Part shown: positions 28,987 to 37,925 of the stretch, in pieces
Position numbering within the stretch: the first letter of the stretch is position 1
Layout: each line of letters starts with the position of its first letter
From: Micromonospora matsumotoense
GTDB taxonomy: Bacteria; Actinomycetota; Actinomycetes; Mycobacteriales; Micromonosporaceae
Direction: 5' to 3'
Assembly: GCF_900091525.1 (NCBI RefSeq)
Contig: NZ_FMCU01000001.1
Coordinates: forward strand, 434,001-498,000
Length of the DNA: 64,000 nt
Translations under genes and position numbers: made by a program
Notes under the pieces: generated by a model
The model's database searches: none
What the model saw: only the letters and a program-made list of their open reading frames with translations
Told to the model about the DNA's origin: nothing

Positions 28987-29679
28987 GTGGAGATGCGCCT
29001 GCCGGAGCCGGGTGACGCCCTCACGGGGGTGGAAATGTTCGCCGGTTTGGAGCCCGAGGTGCGCCAGCGGGTGATCGCCGCGGCCGTGCCGCGCACCTAC
29101 CGCAAGGGTCAGCTGCTCTTCGTCGAGAACGATCCCGGCGAGTCGCTGATCGTGCTGCGCCGCAGGGCGGTGGCGGTGTTCCGTACCGCGCCGACCGGGG
29201 AACGCGCCGTGCTGTCGGTCATCCGACCACCGGACGTGCTGGGTGAGGTCTCCCTGCTGGACGCCTCCACCCGATCGGCCTCCGCCGAGGCGATCGAGGA
29301 CTGCGCGGCGCTCGCCCTGTCCCGTCCGGCCTTCATGGAACTGGTGCACTCCAACCCGCGCATCCTGGACGCGGTGATGCGCTCGCTGGGCGGCCTGATC
29401 CGGCGGCTCACCGAGCAGAACGCCGACCACGTCTTCCTCGACCTGCCCGGCCGGGTGGCCAAGACGCTGGTCCGGTTGGCCGGCGAGAGCCAGGCCCCGA
29501 TGATCACCATCGAACTCAACCAGAGCCAGCTCGCCGAGATGGCCGGTGGCTCCCGGCAGAGCGTCAACCAGGCGATCGGTTCCTTCGCCAGTCGGGGTTG
29601 GCTGCGTACCGAGGGGCGACGGATCGTGGTCACCGACGTGGCGGCGCTGCGCCGACGCGCCGGCATGAGCGACCGCTGA
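28987..29679 (+). CDS. Crp/Fnr-family transcription regulator
   Basis: 230 residues, GTG start with a G-rich upstream site. N-terminal cyclic-nucleotide-binding fold: LEPEVRQRVIAAAVPRTYRKGQLLFVENDPGESLIVLRRRAVAVFRTAPTGERAVLSVIRPPDVLGEVSLLDASTRSASAEAIEDC, with GE and a distant RS/A phosphate-binding stretch. A linking helix and a C-terminal winged HTH follow: ITIELNQSQLAEMAGGSRQSVNQAIGSFASRGWLRTEGRRIVV. It could respond to cAMP, which a class III cyclase-domain protein only 700 bases away might produce, but I see no direct sign of such pairing. No Fe-S cysteine cluster as in Fnr is seen. Confidence 0.93.
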   Translation: MEMRLPEPGDALTGVEMFAGLEPEVRQRVIAAAVPRTYRKGQLLFVENDPGESLIVLRRRAVAVFRTAPTGERAVLSVIRPPDVLGEVSLLDASTRSASAEAIEDCAALALSRPAFMELVHSNPRILDAVMRSLGGLIRRLTEQNADHVFLDLPGRVAKTLVRLAGESQAPMITIELNQSQLAEMAGGSRQSVNQAIGSFASRGWLRTEGRRIVVTDVAALRRRAGMSDR

Positions 29680-29772
29680 CCGACGCTCCCCGGCGGACGC
29701 CCGCACCGTGACGACGGACGGCGGGCACCCGGGGCCGGGCCACGGTGAGTCACCACGCGACGACGACGGCGG

Positions 29773-29797
29773 GGCCGGCGGACCTGGTCCGCCGGCC
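29773..29797. terminator. 25-bp palindromic terminator
   Basis: GGCCGGCGGACC, one T, then the exact reverse complement. It lies between the Crp-type gene and the convergent small gene; likely a bidirectional terminator. Confidence 0.6.
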
Positions 29798-29809
29798 GCG
29801 CCGGTTCAC

Positions 29810-30076
29810 TCACTTGCCGTCGTCGTCCGCAGGCGGGGCACCCGGCCCGGGTCCGATCTCGTCCGGCGGTGTGCCTGGTCCGGGCCCGATCTTCTGCGGC
29901 TTGGACGGCGAGGTCGTGGTCGTGCCAGTGTCCGAGGACGTCTTGCTGTCGGGATTCTCCACCATGCCCTGCTCCTCCATTCTGGCGAGAGTGACCGCGT
30001 CGACGTCGACCGTCTCCCCGGGAGACCGGACTGTACCGTTCGGGTCGGTCCAGTAGGCGGACAATCGCACCTGCAC
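29810..30076 (-). CDS. Small protein with IGPGPG repeats, function unknown
   Basis: 88 residues from the GTG at 30076, supported by CAGGAGA upstream. N-terminal half: VRLSAYWTDPNGTVRSPGETVDVDAVTLARMEEQGMVEN, a likely small beta domain reminiscent of capsid/head-tail-like accessory proteins but not confidently any of them. C-terminal half: Thr/Ser-rich and then KIGPGPGTPPDEIGPGPGAPPADDDGK, a double IGPGPGxPP repeat ending acidic. No signal peptide or helix. I do not recognise a family. It is divergent from the large cyclase gene and converges with the Crp-type gene. Confidence 0.6.
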   Translation of the reverse strand: MQVRLSAYWTDPNGTVRSPGETVDVDAVTLARMEEQGMVENPDSKTSSDTGTTTTSPSKPQKIGPGPGTPPDEIGPGPGAPPADDDGK

Positions 30077-30214
30077 GGCACTCTCCTGACAGTGAGTTTT
30101 CCTCGTGAGGAACACTAGTGGCGGCCGACCAGCGGCAGGGTCCGCCCGCACGTCGGGTACCCGACTGGCCCGCCGCAGCGGGATAATGGGATCTCCTCAC
30201 GTACGGAGTTCGTC

Positions 30215-30385
30215 ATCGACCTCAAGTGTGGGCACTGCTCTCGGGCGGCGGGACCGGACGACCGCTTCTGCGGCGGCTGCGGACAGGCGCTGTCGCTCGA
30301 CTGTGCCTCCTGCGGCCACGGCAACAGCCCCGAGGTCAACTTCTGCACCAACTGCGGGCAGCCGCTGCGCGACCACGGGGTCACC
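30215..30385 (+). other. In-frame double zinc-ribbon extension before the cyclase GTG, without a standard start
   Basis: In the cyclase reading frame, upstream of the first GTG (30386), the sequence reads IDLKCGHCSRAAGPDDRFCGGCG and then CASCGHGNSPEVNFCTNCGQPL, two CxxC...CxxC ribbons as commonly found at the N-terminus of such cyclase proteins. No ATG, GTG or TTG occurs in this frame between the upstream stop (30116) and 30386. ATC at 30215 with GGAG upstream, or the GTC just before it as a mutated GTG, may be the start. The ribbon is conserved in pattern, so it was, or still is, translated. Confidence 0.6.
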
Positions 30386-33300
30386 GTGCAGGAGGACCGC
30401 CGTCAGGTCAGCGTGCTCTTCATCGACATCGTCGACTTCACCACGTACGCCGAACGGGCCGACCCGGAGCAGGCGCGCAGCCTCCAGCAGGCGTACTTCG
30501 CCACCGTGCGCAAGCTGGTCCACCAGTACGGCGGGGTGGTGGAGAAGTACATCGGCGACGCGGTGATGGCGTTGTTCGGCGCCCCGGTCGCCACCGACAA
30601 CGACGCGTTGCGCTGCGTACGGGCCGGTCTGGAGCTGCAACGCAGCCTGGCCCGGCAGACCGCCGGACCGCAACCGCCGCTGGGCTTCCGGGTCGGCGTG
30701 GCCACCGGGGAGGCGCTGGTGGACCTCTCCGCCACCCGCGACGGTGGCCAGGCGTTCGTCACCGGCGACGTGGTGAACACCGCCTCCCGGTTGCAGGCGC
30801 TCGCCCCCACCGGTGGGGTGGTCGTCGACGAGAGCACCTGGTCGGCCACCCGGCACGAGTTGGAGTACGTCGACCGGCCGCCGGTCACCCTGCGGGGGCG
30901 CTCGGCGGTGAGCCGGATCTGGCTCGCCGTGCGGGCCCGGCCGCGCACCGGCCCGCAGGCCGTCGAGCTGACCCCGATGGTCGACCGGGAGCACGAGCGC
31001 GGCCTGCTGGTCAGCGCCCTGCACCGCACGGTCAACGAGCGCACCTCCCAGCTGGTGACCGTCTTCGGTCCGGCCGGGGTGGGCAAGAGCCGGCTGCTGC
31101 GCGAGCTGTCCCGGCACGCCGCCAACCTGCCCGGCCACCGGGTCACCTGGCTGGTCGGGCAGTGCCCGCCGTTCGGCGAGAACGTCACCTACGCCGCGCT
31201 GGCGGACATCGTCAAGGGGTGGCTGGGGGTGCCGGAGACCGACGACCCGGAGCCGCTGCACGCTCGGCTGCGCCAGCGGCTGGGCCAACTCGGCGACCCG
31301 CACGCCGCCCGGTTGGCCAGCGCCCTGGGGCCGCTACTGGGGGTGGCGGCCGGCGCCCGGCTCCACTCGGGCGAGACCGAGGCGGCCTGGCGGCGGTTCC
31401 TGCTCGCCCTGGCCCGGCAGGGCCCGACGGTGCTGGTCTTCGAGGACATGCACTGGGCCGACCAGGCGATGCTCACCTTCGTCGAGCAGCTCGGGGCGGC
31501 GGCCCGGGGCGTACCGCTGCTGGTGGTGGCGACCGCGCGGCCGGAGCTGCGGGAGCGGCAGCCGGCCTGGACCGGCACGATCAGCGGGGCGATGTCGATC
31601 TCGGTCCCGCCGATGCACGACGCGGACATCGACACCCTCTACTCGTTGCTGCTCGGGCAGGCCGCGCTGCCGGCGGCGGCCCGCGAGCCGCTGATCGAGT
31701 TCGCCGACGGCAATCCGCTCTACGCCCAGGAGTACGCCCGGATGCTGTTGGACGGCGGGCTGCTGGAGCCGGCCGCCCGGTTCGACCCGGCCGGCTCCAC
31801 CGACATGCCGCGCACCGTCCAGGCGGTCATCGCCAACCGGCTCGACCTGCTCGACCCGGCGGACCGGTCGGTGCTCCAGGCCGCCGCCGTGGTCGGGGTG
31901 CAGTTCTGGCCGGTGCCGGTGGCCACCGCCCTGGGCCGGACGGTGGAGTGGGTGGAGCGGGCACTGGACCGGTTGCAGCGCCGGGACATGGTCTTCGAGC
32001 TGCCCACCTCCACGATGGCCGGTCAGCCGGAGTACCGGTTCCGGCACATCCTGGTCCGCGACGTGTGCTACCAGCGGCTGCCCCGGGCGGAACGGGTGCT
32101 GCGCCACCAGCGCACCGCGGACTGGCTCGCCCAGCTCACCGACGCCGGACAGCAGGACCTGGCCGAGGTGCTGGCCAACCACCGCTGGACCGCCCACGAG
32201 ATCGCCCGGACGGTCGGACTGGACCCGGCCCCGTACGCGGTGGCGGCCCGGACCGCACTGCACCAGGCCGCCCGTCGGGCGTACGAGCTGCACGCGCTGG
32301 AGAACGCCGCGACGCTGGTCGGCCGGGCGCTGGCCGTCGGCGGCGACCCCGACCCGGGGCTGGAGCTGTTCGCCGCCGAGCTGGCCTTCTTCCGGGACGG
32401 GGACGCGTTCCTGGTCGACGGGGGAACCGAGGTGTTGACCGGGCTCACCGAGCGGTTGGCCGCCGTCGGGGACCGCTCCGGCGCGGCCCGCGCCTGGACC
32501 CGGCTCGCCACCGCCGCGTGGAGCCGGGCCGACCGCTCCGAGACGTTGCGCTGCCTGGACCGGGCCAACGGGATCTATGCCGAGCTGCCGGAGTCCGAGG
32601 AGAAGGCGGAGGCGCTGCTGGAGCTGGCCCGGGCCCGGATGCTCAACGCCGAGACCGACCAGGCCTGCGCGGCGGCCAGTGCGGCGGCCGAGCTGGCCGA
32701 GCGCCTGCTGCTGCCCGAGGTACGGGCCAATGCCCGGATCACCCTGGCGGTGGCCCGGTACATGGCCGGCGAGCAGCAGGCGTACGCGGAGCTGGCCGAG
32801 GTGGCCGAACAGTGCCGGGTGGACCGGTTGGCCAGCCGACGCCGGGCGGTGCAGAACCTGGCCTGGGCGGCGCAGGAGGAGGGCGACCTGGCCCGGTCGG
32901 CCGAGCTGGTCGACGAGCAGCGCACCCTCGACCTGGGTGGCGGGCACAGCCTGGCGACCAGCTTCGCCGCCCAGTGGGCCCGGGCGTACTACGCCGGCGA
33001 CTGGGTGTCGACGCTGGAGCTGGGCACCGAGTCGACCCGTCGGCCGACCGCCGAGTGGGACCTGCACATCGTCGCGATCTCGGGGTGGATGCGCGCCCTG
33101 CGGGCGGACCGCCCGGCGGTCGACCCGGCGGCCCGACCGCCGGTGCCGACCCAGCCCGGCCCGGCCGACGAGGGTTCGCGGCTGTCGCCCACCGCGCGTC
33201 GCGCGCCGACCGACACCGCAACGACCGACACCGGCGCAGTCGACGCCGCAGCGGCCGATGTCCGCGCAGTCGACGCCGGGGCGGGCAGCACCCACCCAGT

Positions 33301-33940
33301 CGACGCCGGGGCAGGCGGCACCCACCCAGTCGACGCCGGGGCAGGCGGCACCCGCACAGTCGACGCCGGGGCCGAGGACCATGATCTGGTGTCGTGGGCC
33401 CTGGTCGCCGCCCGGCGCAGTGGTTTCCACCGGGTGTTGCAGTCGACGCTGGCGCACGCCGCGCTCTGCCGGGCGGTCCGGGGTCGCCGGGACGAGGCGA
33501 TGCGGCTGCTGGTGGAGCTGGACGAGGACTGGGGCCGGACCCGGATGATCCCGTTCGCCGAGTGGGTGCCGGCGGTGGGCCACGTCGCTGCGGTGCTCGG
33601 CCCGGACGCCGCCCGGCTGGTGCACGACATGCTCGACCGGTCCCCCCGGATGACCCCCTGGGCGGAGGCCGCCGGGCAGGTCGCCGACGCCACCCTGGCG
33701 CTGGCCGACGGGGACGCCGATCGGTCCGCCCGGCTGTTCCGGGCGGCCGCGCAGAGCTACGCCCGGATGACCGACACCACGGACCACGTGCTGACCACCG
33801 CGCTGTCGGTGCGGGCGCTGACCGTCGCCGACCCCGCGCAGGCGGCAGCCACCCTCGACCGGGTACGCGACTTCGCCGACCGCAACGACATGCCCGGCCT
33901 GCTCCGGCTGGCCACCTCGACAACGGCCGCCCAGACCTGA
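30386..33940 (+). CDS. Class III cyclase-domain / AAA ATPase / TPR regulator
   Basis: 1184 residues from GTG 30386, more if the zinc ribbon upstream is translated. Residues about 1-190 are an adenylate/guanylate cyclase domain: VSVLFIDIVDFTTYAERAD (metal Asp), VVEKYIGDAVMALFGAPVATDND (second metal Asp), FRVGVATGEALVD, and GDVVNTASRLQ (the conserved Asn/Arg pair). An ATPase domain follows, with Walker A VFGPAGVGKSRLLRELS (about 230) and VLVFEDMHWADQAMLTFVEQL as Walker B. The C-terminal two thirds is helical TPR-like repeats. Near residue 950 lies a repeated VDAGAGGTHP insert. Such proteins are multidomain signal-transducing regulators; whether this one makes cAMP is undetermined. Confidence 0.88.
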   Translation: MQEDRRQVSVLFIDIVDFTTYAERADPEQARSLQQAYFATVRKLVHQYGGVVEKYIGDAVMALFGAPVATDNDALRCVRAGLELQRSLARQTAGPQPPLGFRVGVATGEALVDLSATRDGGQAFVTGDVVNTASRLQALAPTGGVVVDESTWSATRHELEYVDRPPVTLRGRSAVSRIWLAVRARPRTGPQAVELTPMVDREHERGLLVSALHRTVNERTSQLVTVFGPAGVGKSRLLRELSRHAANLPGHRVTWLVGQCPPFGENVTYAALADIVKGWLGVPETDDPEPLHARLRQRLGQLGDPHAARLASALGPLLGVAAGARLHSGETEAAWRRFLLALARQGPTVLVFEDMHWADQAMLTFVEQLGAAARGVPLLVVATARPELRERQPAWTGTISGAMSISVPPMHDADIDTLYSLLLGQAALPAAAREPLIEFADGNPLYAQEYARMLLDGGLLEPAARFDPAGSTDMPRTVQAVIANRLDLLDPADRSVLQAAAVVGVQFWPVPVATALGRTVEWVERALDRLQRRDMVFELPTSTMAGQPEYRFRHILVRDVCYQRLPRAERVLRHQRTADWLAQLTDAGQQDLAEVLANHRWTAHEIARTVGLDPAPYAVAARTALHQAARRAYELHALENAATLVGRALAVGGDPDPGLELFAAELAFFRDGDAFLVDGGTEVLTGLTERLAAVGDRSGAARAWTRLATAAWSRADRSETLRCLDRANGIYAELPESEEKAEALLELARARMLNAETDQACAAASAAAELAERLLLPEVRANARITLAVARYMAGEQQAYAELAEVAEQCRVDRLASRRRAVQNLAWAAQEEGDLARSAELVDEQRTLDLGGGHSLATSFAAQWARAYYAGDWVSTLELGTESTRRPTAEWDLHIVAISGWMRALRADRPAVDPAARPPVPTQPGPADEGSRLSPTARRAPTDTATTDTGAVDAAAADVRAVDAGAGSTHPVDAGAGGTHPVDAGAGGTRTVDAGAEDHDLVSWALVAARRSGFHRVLQSTLAHAALCRAVRGRRDEAMRLLVELDEDWGRTRMIPFAEWVPAVGHVAAVLGPDAARLVHDMLDRSPRMTPWAEAAGQVADATLALADGDADRSARLFRAAAQSYARMTDTTDHVLTTALSVRALTVADPAQAAATLDRVRDFADRNDMPGLLRLATSTTAAQT
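33267..33373. repeat. 30-bp tandem repeats coding VDAGAGGTHP in the cyclase gene
   Basis: About three and a half units of a 30-base repeat (CAGTCGACGCCGGGGCAGGC...) in frame, giving repeated VDAGAGGTHP decapeptides. Expected to expand and contract by slippage. Confidence 0.8.
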
Positions 33941-34554
33941 CCCGGCCCTGACCCGGACCATCCCTCCGGGCCGGGCGGGCTTACAGATCAACTCGCTTGG
34001 GCCGACGTTGCGGTGTCAGGCGGGATTCGACACCGCTGTTTCGGCCCCCGAGAGTCGATCATCAGCCGCAGGGCGTCGGGCGGGCGGGCAGATCGTCGCG
34101 CTTCTAGGCGAGGTATTTCGCTTTCGCGTCGAATGTGACTTCTTGCAGGCCACTGCCCGGGTACGGTCCGGCAGGAAGCAGCGGAACCCGTCGCCGACGA
34201 CGGGCACCGGCTCCCCGGCGGGCAGGTCGGCCGCCCCTCGCCCCGCAGCGGACGGTCCCACCCCGCTGGACGGAACGCCGATCAGGTGCGCTACCAGCCG
34301 GTACGGCACGGGTGTCCGCCCCGGCCCGGGGCCGACGACCTCCGCAGCGGGCCGTCCGGGCAGGTCGCGGGGAGGGTCGAACGGGCCTGCGGGAAGGTGG
34401 CCGACGGGGACGCCCGCCGACCCGGAGCCGACGAACCACGAGCGGCACGCCACAACGCACTCCCGGAACCGGGTGCCGACGTGTCACGATTCAGAGCACG
34501 GCGTACGGGGCGCCGACACGACCGCACCGGGAGGTGCGCGGAGGAGGATGTCCG
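33941..34554. other. 614-base gap with no convincing gene
   Basis: Stretch between the cyclase gene and the next membrane-protein gene. Open frames on both strands exist but carry no recognisable domain, no consistent ribosome binding site and no clear codon-position bias. A more A/T-rich patch (34105-34145) may hold a promoter or a decayed gene. I cannot say more. Confidence 0.4.
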
Positions 34555-35397
34555 GTGTCAGCGGGTGGCGCCCGCCGGGGACGGCGGGACAACGGGCTCG
34601 ACGCGAGCGAGTACGCCGTCGCGGGCGACGTCGATCCGCGCGTCGGTGAGCACCTGCTCGACGTGCTCGCCGCAGGCGGGATCGCCGCCTACCTCCAGCC
34701 CTCCGCCGACCTGAACCCGATCACCCGGACGACCACGGTGCCGTCCCGGCCGGTCGACCGGCTCTACGTGGACCGCTCGCACCTGACCACCGCCCGCGAC
34801 TACCTGACCCAGCTCGCCGACGAGGCGACACCGGAGCCCTCCCGCGCCGAGCCGGACGTCGACGCCGAGTGGGAACGCCTCGTCGCCGCCTTCCACACCG
34901 CACCGGCTGCCGGCAGTCACCCCTGGCCGGCCTCGGAGGACGTCGACGACGAGCCGACCGACCCGACCGCCCGGTCCGGTGGCCCGGCGACCCGGGCCGA
35001 CGAGCCGACCGGCCCGACCGCGACCGACGTACGACGGCTGCCGTACGCGGCCGACATCTCCGGCATCTCGGTGACCCCCCGGGGCCGGCAGGACGAGCCG
35101 TCGCTGCTGGACGGCCTGGACACCTTCGGGGCCGACCTGCCGGACGACCCGGAGGAGGGCTACACCCCGCCACCGCCACCGCCGCTGCCCCGGATCTCGA
35201 AGTACGCGGTGGTCGGCGTGCTGGGGATCGTGATCGGTTTCGTCCTCTTCCTCAACCCCTCGTTGCTGCCGGTGGACGCCTCGCTGGTCACCCTGCTCGG
35301 TTTCACCGGCATCCTCGCCGGATTCGTCACGTTGATCTGGCGACTGCGTCCCGGCGACGAGGACGACCATGACCCCGACGACGGCGCGGTCGTCTGA
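34555..35397 (+). CDS. Membrane protein with C-terminal TM pair (Micromonosporaceae hypothetical)
   Basis: 280 residues from the GTG at 34555; GAGGAGG lies 7 bases upstream. A soluble N-terminal region begins GRRDNGLDASEYAVAGDVDPRVGEHLLDVLAAGGIAAYLQPSADLNPITRT, which looks like a DUF308-independent alpha/beta domain, then an acidic Pro/Thr/Asp linker (about 130-205) and a proline run (TPPPPPPLPRI) before two membrane helices (YAVVGVLGIVIGFVLFLNPSLL and LVTLLGFTGILAGFVTLIWRL). Ends in an acidic tail. No function can be assigned. Promoter upstream not clear. It precedes otsA by 191 bases. Confidence 0.78.
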   Translation: MSAGGARRGRRDNGLDASEYAVAGDVDPRVGEHLLDVLAAGGIAAYLQPSADLNPITRTTTVPSRPVDRLYVDRSHLTTARDYLTQLADEATPEPSRAEPDVDAEWERLVAAFHTAPAAGSHPWPASEDVDDEPTDPTARSGGPATRADEPTGPTATDVRRLPYAADISGISVTPRGRQDEPSLLDGLDTFGADLPDDPEEGYTPPPPPPLPRISKYAVVGVLGIVIGFVLFLNPSLLPVDASLVTLLGFTGILAGFVTLIWRLRPGDEDDHDPDDGAVV

Positions 35398-35588
35398 GTC
35401 CCTCTCTCCCACCCGCACATCCCCACCCCCGCCGTCCACCGTCGCCCGCATCCCGGGACACCGTCGACCCCCACGCCGGGCGTAACAGTGGTGTAACTTA
35501 CGGTCAGTAGGAATACCGCTGTAGGTCACTTCCCCCACCGACTGCCCGGTTGTTCCTTGCTCGCGTGGTCGGTCCACTGCCGATCGGA

Positions 35589-37016
35589 ATGCCCGAGATG
35601 CGACAGAGTTCCCTGGTGGTGGTCGCCAACCGGCTCCCCATCGACGACAGCGTGGCGCCCGACGGCGCCTGCGAGTGGCGCCGCAGCCCCGGCGGGCTGG
35701 TCAGCGCGCTGCACCCACTACTCCGACAGACCCCCGCTACCTGGGTCGGCTGGGCCGGCGGCACCGGGCCCGCGCCCGTGCTGCCCGACGTGGACGGCGT
35801 GCACATGCAGACCGTCCCGCTCACCGCCGACGACCTGCGCGACCACTACGAGGGCTTCGCCAACGCGACCCTCTGGCCGCTCTATCACGACGCGGTCGAG
35901 CAACCCGAGTACCACCGCCGCTGGTGGGAGGCCTACCAGCGGGTCAACCAGCGGTTCGCCGAGGCGACCGCCGAGGTGGCCGACCCGGGCGCGGTGGTCT
36001 GGGTGCAGGACTACCACCTGCAACTCGTCCCCGGGCTGCTCCGCGAGCTGCGGCCCGACCTGCGGATCGGCTTCTTCCTGCACGTGCCGTTCCCGCCGCC
36101 GGAGCTGTTCATGCAGCTGCCCCGCCGGGCGGAGCTGCTGCGCGGGATGCTCGGTGCCGACCTGATCGGCTTCCAGCGGGCCCAGGCGGCCCACAACTTC
36201 GCCCAACTGGCCACCAAGGTGCTCGGCCTGCCGGCCACCGACCGGCGGATCGGCGTGCAGGACCGGGTGGTGCGGATCGGGGCGTACCCGGTCTCGATCG
36301 ACACCGCCGAGATGGCGGCGCTGGCCGGCCGACCGGACGTCACCGCGCGGGCCCGCCGGCTCCGGCACGACCTGGGCGATCCCGAGCGGGTCATCCTCAG
36401 CCTCGACCGGATGGACTACACCAAGGGCATCGAGCAGCGGCTGAAGGCCTACAGCGAGCTGCTGGCCAGCGGTGACGTCAAGGTCCGCGACACGGTGCTG
36501 GTGCAGGTCGCCATGCCGAGCCGGGAGCGCGTCGGCCAATACCAGATCCTGCGGGAGCGGATCGAACGCGAGGTGGGCCGGATCAACGGCGAGTTCGGCC
36601 GGGTCGGCGAGCCGGCCATCCACTACCTCACCCAGCCCTTCGACCGGGCCGAGCTGGCGGCGCTCTACCGGGTCGCCGACGTCATGGCGGTCACCCCGCT
36701 GCGCGACGGGATGAACCTGGTCGCCAAGGAGTACGTGGCCGCCCGGGTCGACGACACCGGCGCGCTGCTGCTCAGCGAGTTCGCCGGCGCGGCGGCCGAG
36801 CTGGACCAGGCGTACCTGGTCAATCCGCACGACCTGGAGGGGCTCAAGCAGGGGTTGTTGTCGGCGCTGCGGGCCGCGCCGGGCGACTCCGGCGACCGGA
36901 TGCGGGCGATGCGCGACCACCTGCACCGGCACGACATCCGGGCCTGGGCCCGCTCCTACCTGAGCGCCCTGGACGACACCGGCTCGCTGCTCACCCGGCT
37001 CAGCAGCACCGGCTGA
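35589..37016 (+). CDS. otsA: Trehalose-6-phosphate synthase
   Basis: 475 residues from the ATG at 35589 (35598 possible). It forms trehalose 6-phosphate from a nucleoside-diphosphate glucose and glucose 6-phosphate. GT20 blocks: LVVVANRLPID, WRRSPGGLVSAL (the glucose-6-phosphate-contacting region), WVQDYHLQLVPGLLRELRPDLRIGFFLHVPFPPPELF, LIGFQRAQAAHNFAQ, VILSLDRMDYTKGIEQRLKAY, VQVAMPSRERVGQYQ and VTPLRDGMNLVAKEYVAARVDDTGALLLSEFAGAAAEL. Length is normal. No trehalose phosphatase gene (otsB) is next to it in this window. Upstream 35484-35545 is a plausible promoter region with TGTAACTTACGG. Confidence 0.95.
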   Translation: MPEMRQSSLVVVANRLPIDDSVAPDGACEWRRSPGGLVSALHPLLRQTPATWVGWAGGTGPAPVLPDVDGVHMQTVPLTADDLRDHYEGFANATLWPLYHDAVEQPEYHRRWWEAYQRVNQRFAEATAEVADPGAVVWVQDYHLQLVPGLLRELRPDLRIGFFLHVPFPPPELFMQLPRRAELLRGMLGADLIGFQRAQAAHNFAQLATKVLGLPATDRRIGVQDRVVRIGAYPVSIDTAEMAALAGRPDVTARARRLRHDLGDPERVILSLDRMDYTKGIEQRLKAYSELLASGDVKVRDTVLVQVAMPSRERVGQYQILRERIEREVGRINGEFGRVGEPAIHYLTQPFDRAELAALYRVADVMAVTPLRDGMNLVAKEYVAARVDDTGALLLSEFAGAAAELDQAYLVNPHDLEGLKQGLLSALRAAPGDSGDRMRAMRDHLHRHDIRAWARSYLSALDDTGSLLTRLSSTG

Positions 37017-37097
37017 CCCGCCCCGACCACGGCCCGGCGGCCTGACCACACCGGTCGGCTGGCGTCCGCCGGGCCGGCGGGCCACCGGGACGGGCGG

Positions 37098-37925
37098 TCA
37101 GCGCCGGCCCGGGTCCTTGACCAGCCAGTCGAGGAGGGCGTCCAGCGGCTCCTGCCACCGGGTGTCCAGCATCAGGTCGTGCCCCATGCCGGGGAACAGC
37201 AGCGGGGCCGCGCCGTACCGGCCGGCCGCCCGGGTCAGTGCGGCCGGCGGGACGACCCGGTCGTCCGGGCTGCCCAGCACCAGCACCGGTGGGCGGCCCA
37301 CCGCCGGCTCGGCCGGCCGGCCGGCGAGCAGCTGCCACTGGGCCCGCCGGCCGGCCCGACCCAGCCGGGCCAGGTGCCGTCGGGCGTCCGCGTCGGGCAG
37401 CTCCCGGCCGAACAGTTGCCGACGGTGCAGCCGCAACGCCCCGCCGAACAGGGCGGGCAGCGTGCCGACCGGGTTGGCGCGCAGCGCCAACCCGGCCGTG
37501 GCGGGGCCGCCGAGCACCGGCGCCACCAGCACCGCAGCCCGGGCCGGGTAACGCGCCAACGCGTGCGACACCACCAGCGCCCCGGCGCCGTGCCCCACCA
37601 GCACCGCCTGCCGCGGCAGCTCCGCCGCCGCCTGGACCACATCATGGGTGTACGCCCGCAGCGTCGCCCCCGACGCCGGCTCACTGCCGCCGTGCCCGCG
37701 CAGGCTCACCGCGTAGGCGGGGAAACCACGCGACGCGGTGTGCTCCAGCCAGTGCTCGGCGAACGCCCAGGCCCCGTGCCCGAACCCCGGCACGAACAGC
37801 AGCGGCGGACGCCCCTCGTCCACTTCGGGGACGGCGCTGAGCACCTCCCGGCGGGCCGGGCGGACCGGGTGCGCCCACTCCCGACCCCGCAGGATCCGGA
37901 CCCGCTCATCGGTCGTGCCGCTCAC
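37098..37925 (-). CDS. Alpha/beta hydrolase
   Basis: 275 residues from the GTG at 37925, overlapping the monooxygenase stop. Alpha/beta fold: PPLLFVPGFGHGAWAFAEHWLEHTASRGFPAYAVSLRGHGGSEPAS, then the nucleophile region AVLVGHGAGALVVSHALAR where the usual GxSxG has Ala-free GHGAG, so the nucleophilic Ser is replaced by Gly/Ala-type residues (GHGAG). The acid lies in VLVLGSPDDRVVPPAA and the histidine in LFPGMGHDLML. The family includes lipases, esterases and dehalogenases. Because the nucleophile Ser is missing in GHGAG, hydrolase activity is doubtful. It is translationally coupled to the flavin monooxygenase and probably acts with it. Confidence 0.85.
   Translation of the reverse strand: MSGTTDERVRILRGREWAHPVRPARREVLSAVPEVDEGRPPLLFVPGFGHGAWAFAEHWLEHTASRGFPAYAVSLRGHGGSEPASGATLRAYTHDVVQAAAELPRQAVLVGHGAGALVVSHALARYPARAAVLVAPVLGGPATAGLALRANPVGTLPALFGGALRLHRRQLFGRELPDADARRHLARLGRAGRRAQWQLLAGRPAEPAVGRPPVLVLGSPDDRVVPPAALTRAAGRYGAAPLLFPGMGHDLMLDTRWQEPLDALLDWLVKDPGRR

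Noticed and set aside
33267..33373. Repeats in the cyclase gene as a CRISPR array
   Set aside because: The units are contiguous in frame without variable spacers, and lie inside a coding domain.
34016..34453. 145-residue open frame on the minus strand in the gap after the cyclase gene
   Set aside because: No domain, no ribosome binding site and odd composition; likely chance in high-GC DNA.
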